DNA from: Acidobacteriaceae bacterium
GTDB lineage: Bacteria > Acidobacteriota > Terriglobia > Terriglobales > Acidobacteriaceae
Length of the DNA stretch: 27,004 nucleotides
Direction of reading: 5' to 3'
NCBI GenBank assembly: GCA_030049955.1
Contig: JASIJX010000174.1
Coordinates: 1-27,004 of the forward strand
Shown here: one piece after another, positions 14,968-22,126 of the stretch
How the letters are laid out: each line of letters starts with the position of its first letter
How positions within the stretch are numbered: the first letter of the stretch is position 1
Program-made: the position numbers and the translations under genes
The notes under the pieces: model-generated
Seen by the model: only the letters and a program-made list of their open reading frames with translations
Databases searched by the model: none
What the model was told of the DNA's origin: nothing

Positions 14968-16158
14968 ATGGAACAACGAACGAGACAGAAGCGGGAGAGC
15001 ATTGGGACGGCTAGCCACTGCGCTGCCTGGCTTGTCTTGTGCCTCATGAGCTTGCCCATAGCGCTTTTTGCACAGGGTGCGGGACCGCAGACTGCTGCGG
15101 ATGTGCCGGTCCAATCCCGGGTCAAGGATGTGGCGACCATTGAGGGCATCCGCGATAACCAGTTGGTGGGCTATGGGCTGGTAGTAGGGCTGCGCGGAAC
15201 CGGCGACAGCCAGCAGACGGTCTTTCCGGCGCAGACGCTGATCTCGGCCCTCGAGCGGCTGGGTGTGACGGTGCCGCAGACGGGCGCGATGAGCGCGAGC
15301 AACATGCAGGTAAAGAACATGGCGGCGGTCTTTGTGGTGGCCACGCTGCCTGCCTTCAGCCGGCCGGGGTACAAGATGGACGTGACGGTCTCCTCGGCGG
15401 GCGATGCGCGCTCGCTCGAGGGTGGCATCCTGCTGATGACGCCGCTCTATGCGCCTGACGGGCAGATCTACGCGCAGGCGCAGGGCGCGCTTGTTCTGGG
15501 CGGGTATATGGCTACTGCGGCAGGCAATACGCGGCAGATGAACCATCCAACCACGGCGCGGATTCCGGGTGGGGCGCTGGTCGAGCGAGCCGTGCCCTTC
15601 GACCTGAAGCAGATGAAGACCGTGAGCGTGGTGCTGAACGACGCCGATTTCCACACGGCCGAGCGGATGGCGGCGGCGATCAATGCCGAATTGGGAACAG
15701 GCCGCGCGCGCGCAGTCGACAGCCGGCGAGTGGAGATTGCGGTGAAGGAAGGCGAAGATGTTGCCGCGCTCCTCGACCGGGTGGAAGAGACCGAGGTCGA
15801 TGTCTATCCGCGGGCGCGCGTGGTGGTAAATGAGCGAACCGGAACTGTAGTGATCGGCGGAACGGTGCGCCTGCAGCCGGTCTCGATTCTGCATGGAGGA
15901 CTGAGCGTAAACGTGGTCTCGCGAGTCGAGGTTTCGCAGCCTAACGTGCTTTCAACGGGAACCACACAGGTGGTGCAGCAGACTTCAGTGGAGGCGCAGG
16001 ACAAGCCGGTGAACCGAATCGAGCTGAAGGAGGGGGCCACGGTCGAGGATCTTGTGGAAGCACTGCAGCAGACCGGCGCGGGGGCCAGGGACGTAATCTC
16101 GATTCTGCAGGCGATGAAAGAGGCTGGGGCGCTTGAGGCGGATCTGATTGTGCTGTGA
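14968..16158 (+). CDS. flgI: Flagellar P-ring protein FlgI
   Basis: FlgI polymerises into the periplasmic P-ring around the rod. The protein is 396 aa. The signal peptide covers about residues 1-36 (hydrophobic CAAWLVLCLMSLPIALFA). The mature part has SRVKDVATIEGIRDNQLVGY, GLVVGLRGTGDSQQTVF, MQVKNMAAVFVVATLPAFSR and PGYKMDVTVSSAGDARSLEG, then PLYAPDGQIYAQAQGAL, all canonical. The end is VEDLVEALQQTGAGARDVIS and ALEADLIVL, the usual FlgI terminus. ATG 14968 is preceded by AGGAG at 14958-14962. The pair flgH-flgI shows a diderm envelope with a peptidoglycan P-ring. Confidence 0.97.
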   Translation: MEQRTRQKRESIGTASHCAAWLVLCLMSLPIALFAQGAGPQTAADVPVQSRVKDVATIEGIRDNQLVGYGLVVGLRGTGDSQQTVFPAQTLISALERLGVTVPQTGAMSASNMQVKNMAAVFVVATLPAFSRPGYKMDVTVSSAGDARSLEGGILLMTPLYAPDGQIYAQAQGALVLGGYMATAAGNTRQMNHPTTARIPGGALVERAVPFDLKQMKTVSVVLNDADFHTAERMAAAINAELGTGRARAVDSRRVEIAVKEGEDVAALLDRVEETEVDVYPRARVVVNERTGTVVIGGTVRLQPVSILHGGLSVNVVSRVEVSQPNVLSTGTTQVVQQTSVEAQDKPVNRIELKEGATVEDLVEALQQTGAGARDVISILQAMKEAGALEADLIVL

Positions 16159-16230
16159 AGGCGGGGAACTGGAGCAAGGGAACGGCGAACAAGAAGGCCG
16201 AGTATTTGGGAACAGGAGATAGAGGCGGCG

Positions 16231-16611
16231 ATGGCATTTGGAATGCACGCGGCGGCGGTGAACACAGAGCGGATTGCGCAGCAAGCGGCTGGGCAGACAG
16301 AGGGTACGCCTTCGCCAAAGCTGGTGCGGGCGGCGCATGAGTTCGAGGGCATGATGATGAAGGAGCTGCTCAAGCCGATGACGGCCGGCAACGGGCTGAC
16401 GGGCGATGATGAGGACGGGGATGATTCCGGCTCGGGCAGCGCACTGGGGGAGTTTGCCGGCGAGGCTCTGGGCCAGGGACTTAGCCAACAGGGGGGATTC
16501 GGGATCGCGGACCGCATCGTGGCGCAGCTCTCCCATTCCGGTAACGCGCTCAAAAACGGAAAGGTAACCGGAAAAATGCACAGCAATACCGTAATGGGAG
16601 CGGCTGAATGA
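16231..16611 (+). CDS. flgJ: FlgJ-like rod-binding protein (rod domain only)
   Basis: A protein of 126 aa matching only the N-terminal rod-capping half of FlgJ. The key block is LVRAAHEFEGMMMKELLKPM (residues about 31-50), followed after an acidic insert (GDDEDGDDSGSGS) by ALGEFAGEALGQGLSQQGGF and GIADRIVAQL. The peptidoglycan-hydrolase domain of enteric FlgJ is absent, as in many phyla, so another enzyme must open the cell wall for the rod. ATG 16231 has AGGAG/AGGCGG upstream. The gene follows flgI after 72 bp, and the flgM promoter begins right after its stop. Confidence 0.88.
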   Translation: MAFGMHAAAVNTERIAQQAAGQTEGTPSPKLVRAAHEFEGMMMKELLKPMTAGNGLTGDDEDGDDSGSGSALGEFAGEALGQGLSQQGGFGIADRIVAQLSHSGNALKNGKVTGKMHSNTVMGAAE

Positions 16612-16612
16612 C

Positions 16613-16639
16613 TAGAGTGATTAGCAGCGTGGCCGATAA
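16613..16639 (+). promoter_or_regulatory. Sigma-28 (FliA) promoter of flgM
   Basis: TAGAGTGA (16613-16620), an 11-bp spacer, then GCCGATAA (16632-16639). The -10 equals the FliA consensus at all 8 positions, the spacer is exactly the consensus 11, and the -35 matches 5/8 of TAAAGTTT. It begins 2 bp after the flgJ stop and ends 21 bp before the flgM ATG. It should drive flgM and probably flgN-flgK-flgL. Confidence 0.75.
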
Positions 16640-16660
16640 CCGGGCAAGGGAGACAGGTGT

Positions 16661-16948
16661 ATGGAGATACGGAGCGGGTTTGAGGGGCTGACATCGCTGC
16701 TGGGGGTCAATTCGCCCGCGCCGGCGGCAACTGGGAACACGGGAGGCGCCGGGACGATGAATGGGCCGCTGGGTGCCGATCGTGCGACCTTGAGCTCTGC
16801 GGCCAGCGGAATGGCCCAGTCGGCAGGCGACGATGGCGTGCGGATGGACAAGGTCGCGTCGGTGCAGGCTGCGCTGGCCAATGGAAGCTATAACGTGCCG
16901 GCGTCGGCTGTGGCCACAAAGCTAGTGAACTCGATGCTGGGGGCTTGA
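16661..16948 (+). CDS. flgM: Anti-sigma-28 factor FlgM
   Basis: FlgM binds FliA and holds late genes off until it is secreted through the finished hook-basal body. The protein is 95 aa, normal size. The N-terminal half is Gly/Ala/Pro-rich and probably disordered, as expected for an exported unfolded protein. The C-terminal sigma-binding part is recognisable: DRATLSSAASGMAQSA, VRMDKVASVQAALANGSYNV and PASAVATKLVNSML. The start ATG 16661 has GGGAGACAGG upstream. Its own FliA promoter lies directly in front, giving a feedback loop. Next is a FlgN-like chaperone gene, the common flgM-flgN-flgK order. Confidence 0.92.
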   Translation: MEIRSGFEGLTSLLGVNSPAPAATGNTGGAGTMNGPLGADRATLSSAASGMAQSAGDDGVRMDKVASVQAALANGSYNVPASAVATKLVNSMLGA

Positions 16949-16991
16949 ACCCCGGCAATCAGTTCGGACCCAGGATCGGAAGGAAGATTCG

Positions 16992-17420
16992 TTGACGGTA
17001 GGTGAAGGAATGCGGGCAGTGCGGCTGGCGCAGCCGGTGCGCCCGACGCTGAAGGCGCTGGTTGGCGAGGCATCGCAGGCGCTGGCGCTCATGGATCAAC
17101 CACGCCTCGAGGAGCTGGCCGTTGCTTGCCAGGCACTCAACCGCTATGCGGAGCCGGGATTTCTGCAGTCTCTTACAGTTGAAGAACGATCGCGACTGGC
17201 CGAAGAGGCGCGGCAGGCATTGGGCGAGATGGCCGTTTTTGCGCGCGTGCTCGAGGCGACGCGAGCCAACCTGAAAGTAATGCACCGGCTGCGGGAGCTG
17301 CGCATGAAACCGGTCGTCTACAGCGAGCGGCAAGCACGCGGAAGTGACACCAGGACAGATGGGGCTGCGGAGCCTGGATCCACGGAACTCGAAACGGAGT
17401 TTGGATATGGGCACGATTAA
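16992..17420 (+). CDS. flgN: FlgN-like export chaperone for hook-junction proteins
   Basis: A protein of 142 aa, mainly helical and charged. FlgN is a cytosolic chaperone for FlgK and FlgL. Sequence conservation in this family is low; the best match is the C-terminal helix AVFARVLEATRANLKVMHRL, which resembles the FlgN pattern, and LVGEASQALALMDQPRLEEL near the N-terminus. Context is strong: it lies between flgM and flgK. TTG 16992 is preferred because AAGGAAG lies at a suitable distance (about 16980-16986); ATG 17010 is possible but its Shine-Dalgarno is too close. The C-terminal tail is polar and overlaps the flgK start by 14 bp. Confidence 0.75.
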   Translation: MTVGEGMRAVRLAQPVRPTLKALVGEASQALALMDQPRLEELAVACQALNRYAEPGFLQSLTVEERSRLAEEARQALGEMAVFARVLEATRANLKVMHRLRELRMKPVVYSERQARGSDTRTDGAAEPGSTELETEFGYGHD

Positions 17421-18828
17421 CTCCGCGTACAACGTGATTTCGGGCGCGCTCGATGCCGACCAGGAAGCGTTGAACGTTGTCGCTAACAACGTGGCCAATG
17501 CCAACACACCTGGATACACGACCGAGACGCCGAATTGGGAAGAGAATGCGCCGGTCACGATCAATGGCATGGTGCTCGGCACCGGCGTGACGGAGACCGG
17601 CGCGACCTCGCAGCGGGACCGGGTGCTTGAGGAACGGCTCGACCAACAGCAGCAACTGGCTTCGGCCTCGAGCACGCGGTTGGCGGCGCTCAACCAGATT
17701 CAGGCGCTGTTTCCTGCCGATTCCGGCTCGTCGAGCTCGACGTCCGGCGATATCGGCAATGATATTACGAGTTTCTTCGACTCATTTTCTTCACTCGAAG
17801 CCAACCCAACCGACAATGCCTTGCGCGAACAGGTGCTTTCGTCGGCATCGACTCTGGCCGGGGACATCTCGGGCGCGGCCAGCAGCCTGAACGAGCAGCA
17901 GGCGTCACTCGATCAGGAGGCATCTGGTGTGGCCGGCCAGGTGAACTCGCTTACTGGTTCGATTGCGCAGTTGAACCTCGAGATCCAGTCGGCATCGCCG
18001 GATGCCGACGCCGGGACCCTTGAAGACGAGCGGCAGCAGGACCTGAGCCAGCTCTCGCAGCTTATCGGCATCAACCAGGTGACGACCCAGAATAATGGGC
18101 TCTCTGTGACGACGACCTCCGGGCAATTGCTGGTCTCCGAGGGGCAGAGCTACCAGCTCACTACGGGTACGGTGAATGGGGTGACGGATTTTTTTCTTGG
18201 CGGGTCCGATATTACGGCGGATCTGGCCAACGGCGGGGGCGAACTTGGCGGGTACCTGACGGCGCGCGACTCCGATATTCCGAACGCCCTCAGTTCGCTC
18301 GACCAGTTAGCCTATAGCATTTCGACGCAAGTGAACGCGCTGAACAACAGCGGAACCGATTTGGACGGAGCGACCGGGACAGCAACCAGCCCGCTCAACA
18401 TCTTCAATGAACCGACGCAGGTGGCAGGAAGCGCGGCGGCGATGACGGTGGTGATGACCGATCCCAACCAGATTGCCGCAGCAGCTGCAGGAGCCGGCAC
18501 CGGCGACAACTCGAATGCGCTTGCGATGGCCAACCTAGCGAATCAGTTGGTGGTGAGCGGGCAGACGCCGATCGATTACTACTCGAACTTCGTTTCGACG
18601 CTAGGCTCTACGGTTTCCCAGGTACAGACGGAGAACACTGCGCAGAATGCTTCGGTGACGCAGTTGCAGACGCAGAACAATGCGCTCTCCGGCGTAAACC
18701 TGAACGACGAGGCCGCGGCATTATCGACGCTCGAAACCAGCTATCAGGCGGCCTCGCAAATGTTTAACATCTTGAACACGGTCATGACGTCAGCGCTAAA
18801 CCTGGGCGTGGAGACGTCGGTGACGTAA
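17407..18828 (+). CDS. flgK: Flagellar hook-filament junction protein FlgK
   Basis: FlgK (HAP1) is the first hook-filament junction layer. The protein is 473 aa from ATG 17407. The N-terminus SAYNVISGALDADQEALNVV, then ANNVANANTPGYTTETPNWE, is the axial-protein D0 motif in its FlgK form. A coiled-coil-rich region follows (about 70-220, Ser/Gln-rich), with LEANPTDNALREQVLSSAST, a FlgK hallmark. The C-terminus has LSGVNLNDEAAALSTLETSY, then QAASQMFNILNTVMTSAL. The frame is open upstream to 17344, but those 21 codons overlap flgN and lack similarity. The gene is separated from flgL by 163 bp containing the second heptad repeat array. Confidence 0.95.
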   Translation: MGTINSAYNVISGALDADQEALNVVANNVANANTPGYTTETPNWEENAPVTINGMVLGTGVTETGATSQRDRVLEERLDQQQQLASASSTRLAALNQIQALFPADSGSSSSTSGDIGNDITSFFDSFSSLEANPTDNALREQVLSSASTLAGDISGAASSLNEQQASLDQEASGVAGQVNSLTGSIAQLNLEIQSASPDADAGTLEDERQQDLSQLSQLIGINQVTTQNNGLSVTTTSGQLLVSEGQSYQLTTGTVNGVTDFFLGGSDITADLANGGGELGGYLTARDSDIPNALSSLDQLAYSISTQVNALNNSGTDLDGATGTATSPLNIFNEPTQVAGSAAAMTVVMTDPNQIAAAAAGAGTGDNSNALAMANLANQLVVSGQTPIDYYSNFVSTLGSTVSQVQTENTAQNASVTQLQTQNNALSGVNLNDEAAALSTLETSYQAASQMFNILNTVMTSALNLGVETSVT

Positions 18829-18833
18829 AGCAG

Positions 18834-18983
18834 CTTCTAGCTTCTAGCTTCCAGCTTGTTTGTGCCGGCAATAACGCTGGGAGCGTCGCAACAGGCTGGA
18901 CAGCAGGGAATCAGGCCGACAACCCGGTGCCGACGGGATGCCGACGGCCACACTGAAAAGAGCTAGAAGCTAGCAGCTAGGAG
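18834..18983. repeat. Inverted heptanucleotide repeat arrays between flgK and flgL
   Basis: The left array is CTTCTAG, CTTCTAG, CTTCCAG at 18834-18854. The right array, of opposite polarity, is CTAGAAG, CTAGCAG, CTAGGAG at 18963-18983. They are the same 7-bp family as at 2578-2650, but here the arms are separated by 108 bp. The spacer holds GCCGAC three times between about 18915 and 18947. The last unit supplies AGGAG (18979-18983), 8 bases before the flgL ATG. Confidence 0.88.
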
Positions 18984-18991
18984 CTGTATTC

Positions 18992-19915
18992 ATGCGCGTA
19001 GATCCTTTCTACATTTCCAGCCTTGTCGGCTCGCTCGACCAGACGCAGAGCAACGAACAGCAATTGTCATCGGAGCTTTCGAGCGGGGTGAGCATTACTT
19101 CGATCGGCCAGAACCCGGTGGGCGCCGGCGAGAACGTACTGCTCCTGAACCAGATTCAGCAGGACGATTCGTTTACCACTAGCTCCGACATGGTAACGGG
19201 ACAATTGCAGGTGGCGGATTCGGCGCTGGGCAGCGTGGTTTCGGAGCTGACGCAGGCGATTTCTCTGGCGACCAGCGCCAATAACGGGACCCTGAACGCG
19301 AGCGACGTGCAGTCGATCGGCCAACAGATCTCGGGGATTCTCGGCGAGGTCGAGTCGCTGGCCAATACCAGCTATCAGGGCCAGTACATTTTTGCCGGCG
19401 GACAGACGTCGACTGCGCCCTTCAGTACATCGACAGCGACAACTCCAGCGGTGACCAGCTACAACGGTGATGGAGACATTAATTCTCTCGAACTGCCGAA
19501 CGGGCAGAAGATCCAGTTGAATGTGCCGGGGAATCAGATCTTCCTGGGCAGTGGGGCAAATAATGGAGCGGGCAGCGTCTTTGGAGCGCTGAATGCGCTT
19601 GTGGCCGATTACTCGAGTGGCACGGTAAACACCGACCAGGCCGTGGCCGACACCGAGGCGTTGAGCACGGCCCTCAATTATGTCTCGCAGCAGCGGGTCA
19701 CGATCGATAATTCGATCACGCAGCTCAACGCAGCCTCCAGCGCGACGACCAATGAGCAGACGCAGTTGACGACGGCGCAAACGGACCTGATGCAGGCCGA
19801 TGTGCCGACGGTTTCAACGCAGATGTCGCTCGACGAGACGCAGCAGACGGCGCTCGAGGATGTGATCGCGCAGATGGAGTCGGAGTCGAACAGCTTGTTC
19901 AGCAAGCTGCAGTAG
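18992..19915 (+). CDS. flgL: Flagellar hook-filament junction protein FlgL
   Basis: FlgL (HAP3) is the second junction layer, related to flagellin. The protein is 307 aa. The N-terminus RVDPFYISSLVGSLDQTQSN, then QQLSSELSSGVSITSIGQNP, follows the FlgL/flagellin D0-D1 pattern. SLANTSYQGQYIFAGGQTST is typical of FlgL (the GxYIFxG element). The C-terminus is DVPTVSTQMSLDETQQTALE, with a final helix ending SLFSKLQ. ATG 18992 is preceded by AGGAG from the heptad repeat. It is the last flagellar gene of the run. No csrA or fliW, which often follow flgL in other bacteria, is seen here. Confidence 0.94.
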   Translation: MRVDPFYISSLVGSLDQTQSNEQQLSSELSSGVSITSIGQNPVGAGENVLLLNQIQQDDSFTTSSDMVTGQLQVADSALGSVVSELTQAISLATSANNGTLNASDVQSIGQQISGILGEVESLANTSYQGQYIFAGGQTSTAPFSTSTATTPAVTSYNGDGDINSLELPNGQKIQLNVPGNQIFLGSGANNGAGSVFGALNALVADYSSGTVNTDQAVADTEALSTALNYVSQQRVTIDNSITQLNAASSATTNEQTQLTTAQTDLMQADVPTVSTQMSLDETQQTALEDVIAQMESESNSLFSKLQ

Positions 19916-20009
19916 GGTAGAGAGCAAGGCAGCGTGGGAACAAGGGAATAAGAAAACAACGAAACAAGGGCGCGCCAGAACCTCTATACTCGGGGAGAGG
20001 CTTTAACCC

Positions 20010-20234
20010 TTGCTTGCTTCCCTGCGATTTCTTTGGAATGCGACCCGCGGCCACCGGCTGATGCCGTGGAGAAGCCCTTATCTTCGCTGGCGCGTCGAAA
20101 CCTATTCCGGCAGGCGCGCGGAGACACTAGGGGCCGCAAGCGTGCTCGGTTTCCTTTGGGCGACACGCTGGGAACTCATGAGCTTTCTGCGCTGGACGGG
20201 CACGATGGAGCGCGAAGCGCGCAGGAAAAGCTGA
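20010..20234 (+). CDS. Small uncharacterised basic protein
   Basis: A protein of 74 aa, Arg- and Trp-rich, with no function I can assign. It has a patterned core, LRFLWNATRGHRLMPWRSPY and LRWRVETYSGRRAETLG, then SVLGFLWATRWELMSFLRWT. The density of Trp/Arg/Tyr and the ordered PWRSPYLRWR motif do not look like random shadow translation. It could be a small membrane-associated protein. The start would be TTG 20010 with GGGGAGAGG at 19992-20000 upstream. A TATACT at 19985-19990 could be a -10, but no matching -35 was found. It sits between flgL and the VWFA-related gene on the same strand. A second frame at 20033-20275 looks less protein-like. Confidence 0.5.
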   Translation: MLASLRFLWNATRGHRLMPWRSPYLRWRVETYSGRRAETLGAASVLGFLWATRWELMSFLRWTGTMEREARRKS

Positions 20235-20261
20235 TTGCCCGTCGCCTATCATTAAATTTGC

Positions 20262-21317
20262 ATGGTTTCCCGTAGAAATTTCCAACGGTTGCTGCCGGTT
20301 GCGGTGCTCGCGATCATATCCTGTGCCGGTTTGCGGGCACAACAGTTACCTCCCCACCAATTGCCTCCTGTTGAACCGCCCAAGCCGATGCCCAGCCAGG
20401 ACGAGCAAGGGCCCACGCTGAGCGTAACCACGACTGAGGTGCTGGTTCCCACGCTGGTGGAAAAGAAGGACGGCGCGATCCTATATGGGCTCAAGGCTAA
20501 GGACTTCATCCTGGAAGACAATGGCGTACCGCAGAAGATTCGCGTCCAAGAGGAGATGGATACGGCGCCGGTGGCGCTTGTTGTCGCGGTCGAGCTGGGC
20601 GGGGCGAGCGTGCTGGAGTTTGACAAGCTTGCAAAGCTCGGGCCGCTGCTCGACCTGTTTCTCGCCATTCCGGACAGCAAGGTGGCGCTGGTGGGGTTCG
20701 ACTCCACGCAGCATCTGATTCAGGACTTCACCAGTTCCGGCGACGAGGTGAATGACGAGCTCAAAAATCTTCAGCCCGGCGACGGGGGAGCGGCCGTCCT
20801 GGATACAGTTAGCTATGCCGTGAACCTGCTCCAGTCGCAACCGAAGTCATACAGGCGGGTGCTGCTTTTGATTAGCGAGCAACGGGATCACGGCAGCCGG
20901 CATGCGCGGCCACAGACCATCATTAAGCAGATCGGCGAGTCGGATGTGCTGGTGTTGAGCGTGGCATTTTCTCCCACGCGGGCGGAGTTTGCCCACGACG
21001 TAATGGACCCGAACGTTGATGATCGCACTATGAACATGGTCTCCGGCCTGATGGCGCTGGTGAAGGCCTTCAAGAAGAATGTGAACAGAGAGATCGCCGT
21101 GATGAGCGGTGGCGAGTACACCACGTTTACGGGCGACAAGAAGTTCGAGGCGCGGGTAGTGGATGCCGCCAAACACGCACGGAACCGCTATCTGATCACC
21201 TTCAGCCCTTCGGACCCGACACCGGGGCTACACACCATCCGGGTAAGGACGGTCGAGGACTACGGGGCGCGAATAGTGGCGCGGGCGAATTATTGGGTGG
21301 GACCGGAGGCACAATAA
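20262..21317 (+). CDS. Secreted VWFA-related Acidobacterial protein
   Basis: A protein of 351 aa resembling the VWFA-related Acidobacterial domain family (TIGR03436 type), greatly expanded in Acidobacteria. Residues 1-27 are a signal peptide (RLLPVAVLAIISCAGLRA). A Pro-rich linker follows (28-50). Residues 52-98 form a beta domain (LSVTTTEVLVPTLVEKKDGA, LKAKDFILEDNGVPQKI). A VWA-like domain covers about 103-310, with VALVVAVELGGAS, KVALVGFDSTQHLIQDF, RRVLLLISEQRDHGSR and RYLITFSPSDP. The usual metal-site D-x-S-x-S is replaced by E-L-G-G-A (from Glu111), so metal-dependent adhesion is doubtful. No Shine-Dalgarno precedes ATG 20262, and TATCAT lies at 20247-20252. The biological role of the family is not known. 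Confidence 0.88.
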   Translation: MVSRRNFQRLLPVAVLAIISCAGLRAQQLPPHQLPPVEPPKPMPSQDEQGPTLSVTTTEVLVPTLVEKKDGAILYGLKAKDFILEDNGVPQKIRVQEEMDTAPVALVVAVELGGASVLEFDKLAKLGPLLDLFLAIPDSKVALVGFDSTQHLIQDFTSSGDEVNDELKNLQPGDGGAAVLDTVSYAVNLLQSQPKSYRRVLLLISEQRDHGSRHARPQTIIKQIGESDVLVLSVAFSPTRAEFAHDVMDPNVDDRTMNMVSGLMALVKAFKKNVNREIAVMSGGEYTTFTGDKKFEARVVDAAKHARNRYLITFSPSDPTPGLHTIRVRTVEDYGARIVARANYWVGPEAQ

Positions 21318-21321
21318 GCCA

Positions 21322-21350
21322 CCCCAGCAAACAAAAACCGTTCGCTGGGG
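21322..21350 (+). terminator. Hairpin after the VWFA-related gene
   Basis: CCCCAGC (21322-21328) pairs with GCTGGGG (21344-21350) around a 15-base loop, 5 bp after the VWFA-related stop codon. There is no T tract, so it may be an mRNA 3' end structure and not an intrinsic terminator. The rest of the 240-bp gap to rpsO (21351-21557) shows no further gene. The rpsO promoter probably lies there, and GATACT at 21498-21503 is a weak -10 candidate. Confidence 0.35.
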
Positions 21351-21557
21351 ACTCCGGCCATAAGGTAGAGGATGCTTGCTTTCCGCGGTTTAACAGCCAT
21401 CTGTCGGCGGGAAAGTTCGGCGGAACTGCATTGACGGGCAATGAGTTGCAAGGTGGTTCGTGGGGACCCGTTTGGGTTTCGTGAAAGCGCCATTCATGAT
21501 ACTCTCGACGTAGACACTTAAGAGTGGACTGAGAGAAAAAGAGGAGTTATCGACGCC

Positions 21558-21824
21558 GTGCTGGCGACTCAAAAGAAAGCAGACCTGATCGAACGCTTCC
21601 GCACTCACGATTCGGACACGGGATCTCCCGAGGTCCAGATTGCGATTCTGAGTGAGCGGATTGGCGAGCTGACCGAGCACTTCAAGACGCACAAGAAGGA
21701 CCACGCTTCCCGGCGTGGACTGCTGATGCTGGTGAGCAAGCGCCGCCGCCTGCTGGATTACCTGAAAGCCCGCGATGCCGAACGGTACCGGGACGTGATC
21801 GGCAAGCTGGGTATCCGCAAGTAA
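21558..21824 (+). CDS. rpsO: 30S ribosomal protein S15
   Basis: S15 binds the central domain of 16S rRNA early in small-subunit assembly. The protein is 88 aa, the usual length. The signature [19 protein letters not shown], then [20 protein letters not shown] and [20 protein letters not shown], ending VIGKLGIRK, is unmistakable. The start is GTG 21558. The AGGAG at 21542-21546 is 11 bases away, longer than usual. pnp follows on the same strand, the widespread rpsO-pnp pair. Confidence 0.97.
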   Translation: MLATQKKADLIERFRTHDSDTGSPEVQIAILSERIGELTEHFKTHKKDHASRRGLLMLVSKRRRLLDYLKARDAERYRDVIGKLGIRK

Positions 21825-22126
21825 ATTCAGAAAGCCCGCATTGAACCGGAAGCGCCCAGACCGGATTGTTGACCGGAGTTTGGTCACGGCCCCGCGTTTC
21901 CCCCGACTCCGGGGCCACATCGTACCTGGCGACGCCATCCTGGCGCCAGGGATCGCGCATATCTATCTGCCAATTGAGACCCAACTCTTTTTGAGACTCG
22001 CTGCGCCGGAGTGGTTCCGGTGCAGTGGCGCACGCGCGCTTGTTCGCCCGTGTGCAGGTCTGAAATGTGCGCGGGCGCATTCCCCCCACAAGTTTCCTAA
22101 GCGAACAAATACGAAACGAGGACTCT
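21825..22126 (+). promoter_or_regulatory. Structured rpsO-pnp intergenic region / pnp leader
   Basis: This 302-bp stretch holds no convincing gene but three foldable elements. GGCCCCG/CGGGGCC pairs at 21888-21916. A perfect 12-bp palindrome CCTGGCGCCAGG lies at 21939-21950. CTGCGCCGGA (22001-22010) pairs with TCCGGTGCAG (22016-22025) around GTGGT with one G-U pair. In Escherichia coli the pnp leader is cut by RNase III and PNPase to autoregulate; these hairpins could serve the same purpose. The pnp Shine-Dalgarno (ACGAGGA) is at 22116-22122. Confidence 0.55.

Noticed and set aside
18834..18983. CRISPR array or mobile element
   Set aside because: Repeat units are 7 bp without regular spacers, and there are no cas genes, transposase or target-site duplication.
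21293..21484. 63-codon open frame between the VWFA-related gene and rpsO
   Set aside because: Overlaps the end of the VWFA-related gene and a hairpin; no Shine-Dalgarno, no protein-like pattern.
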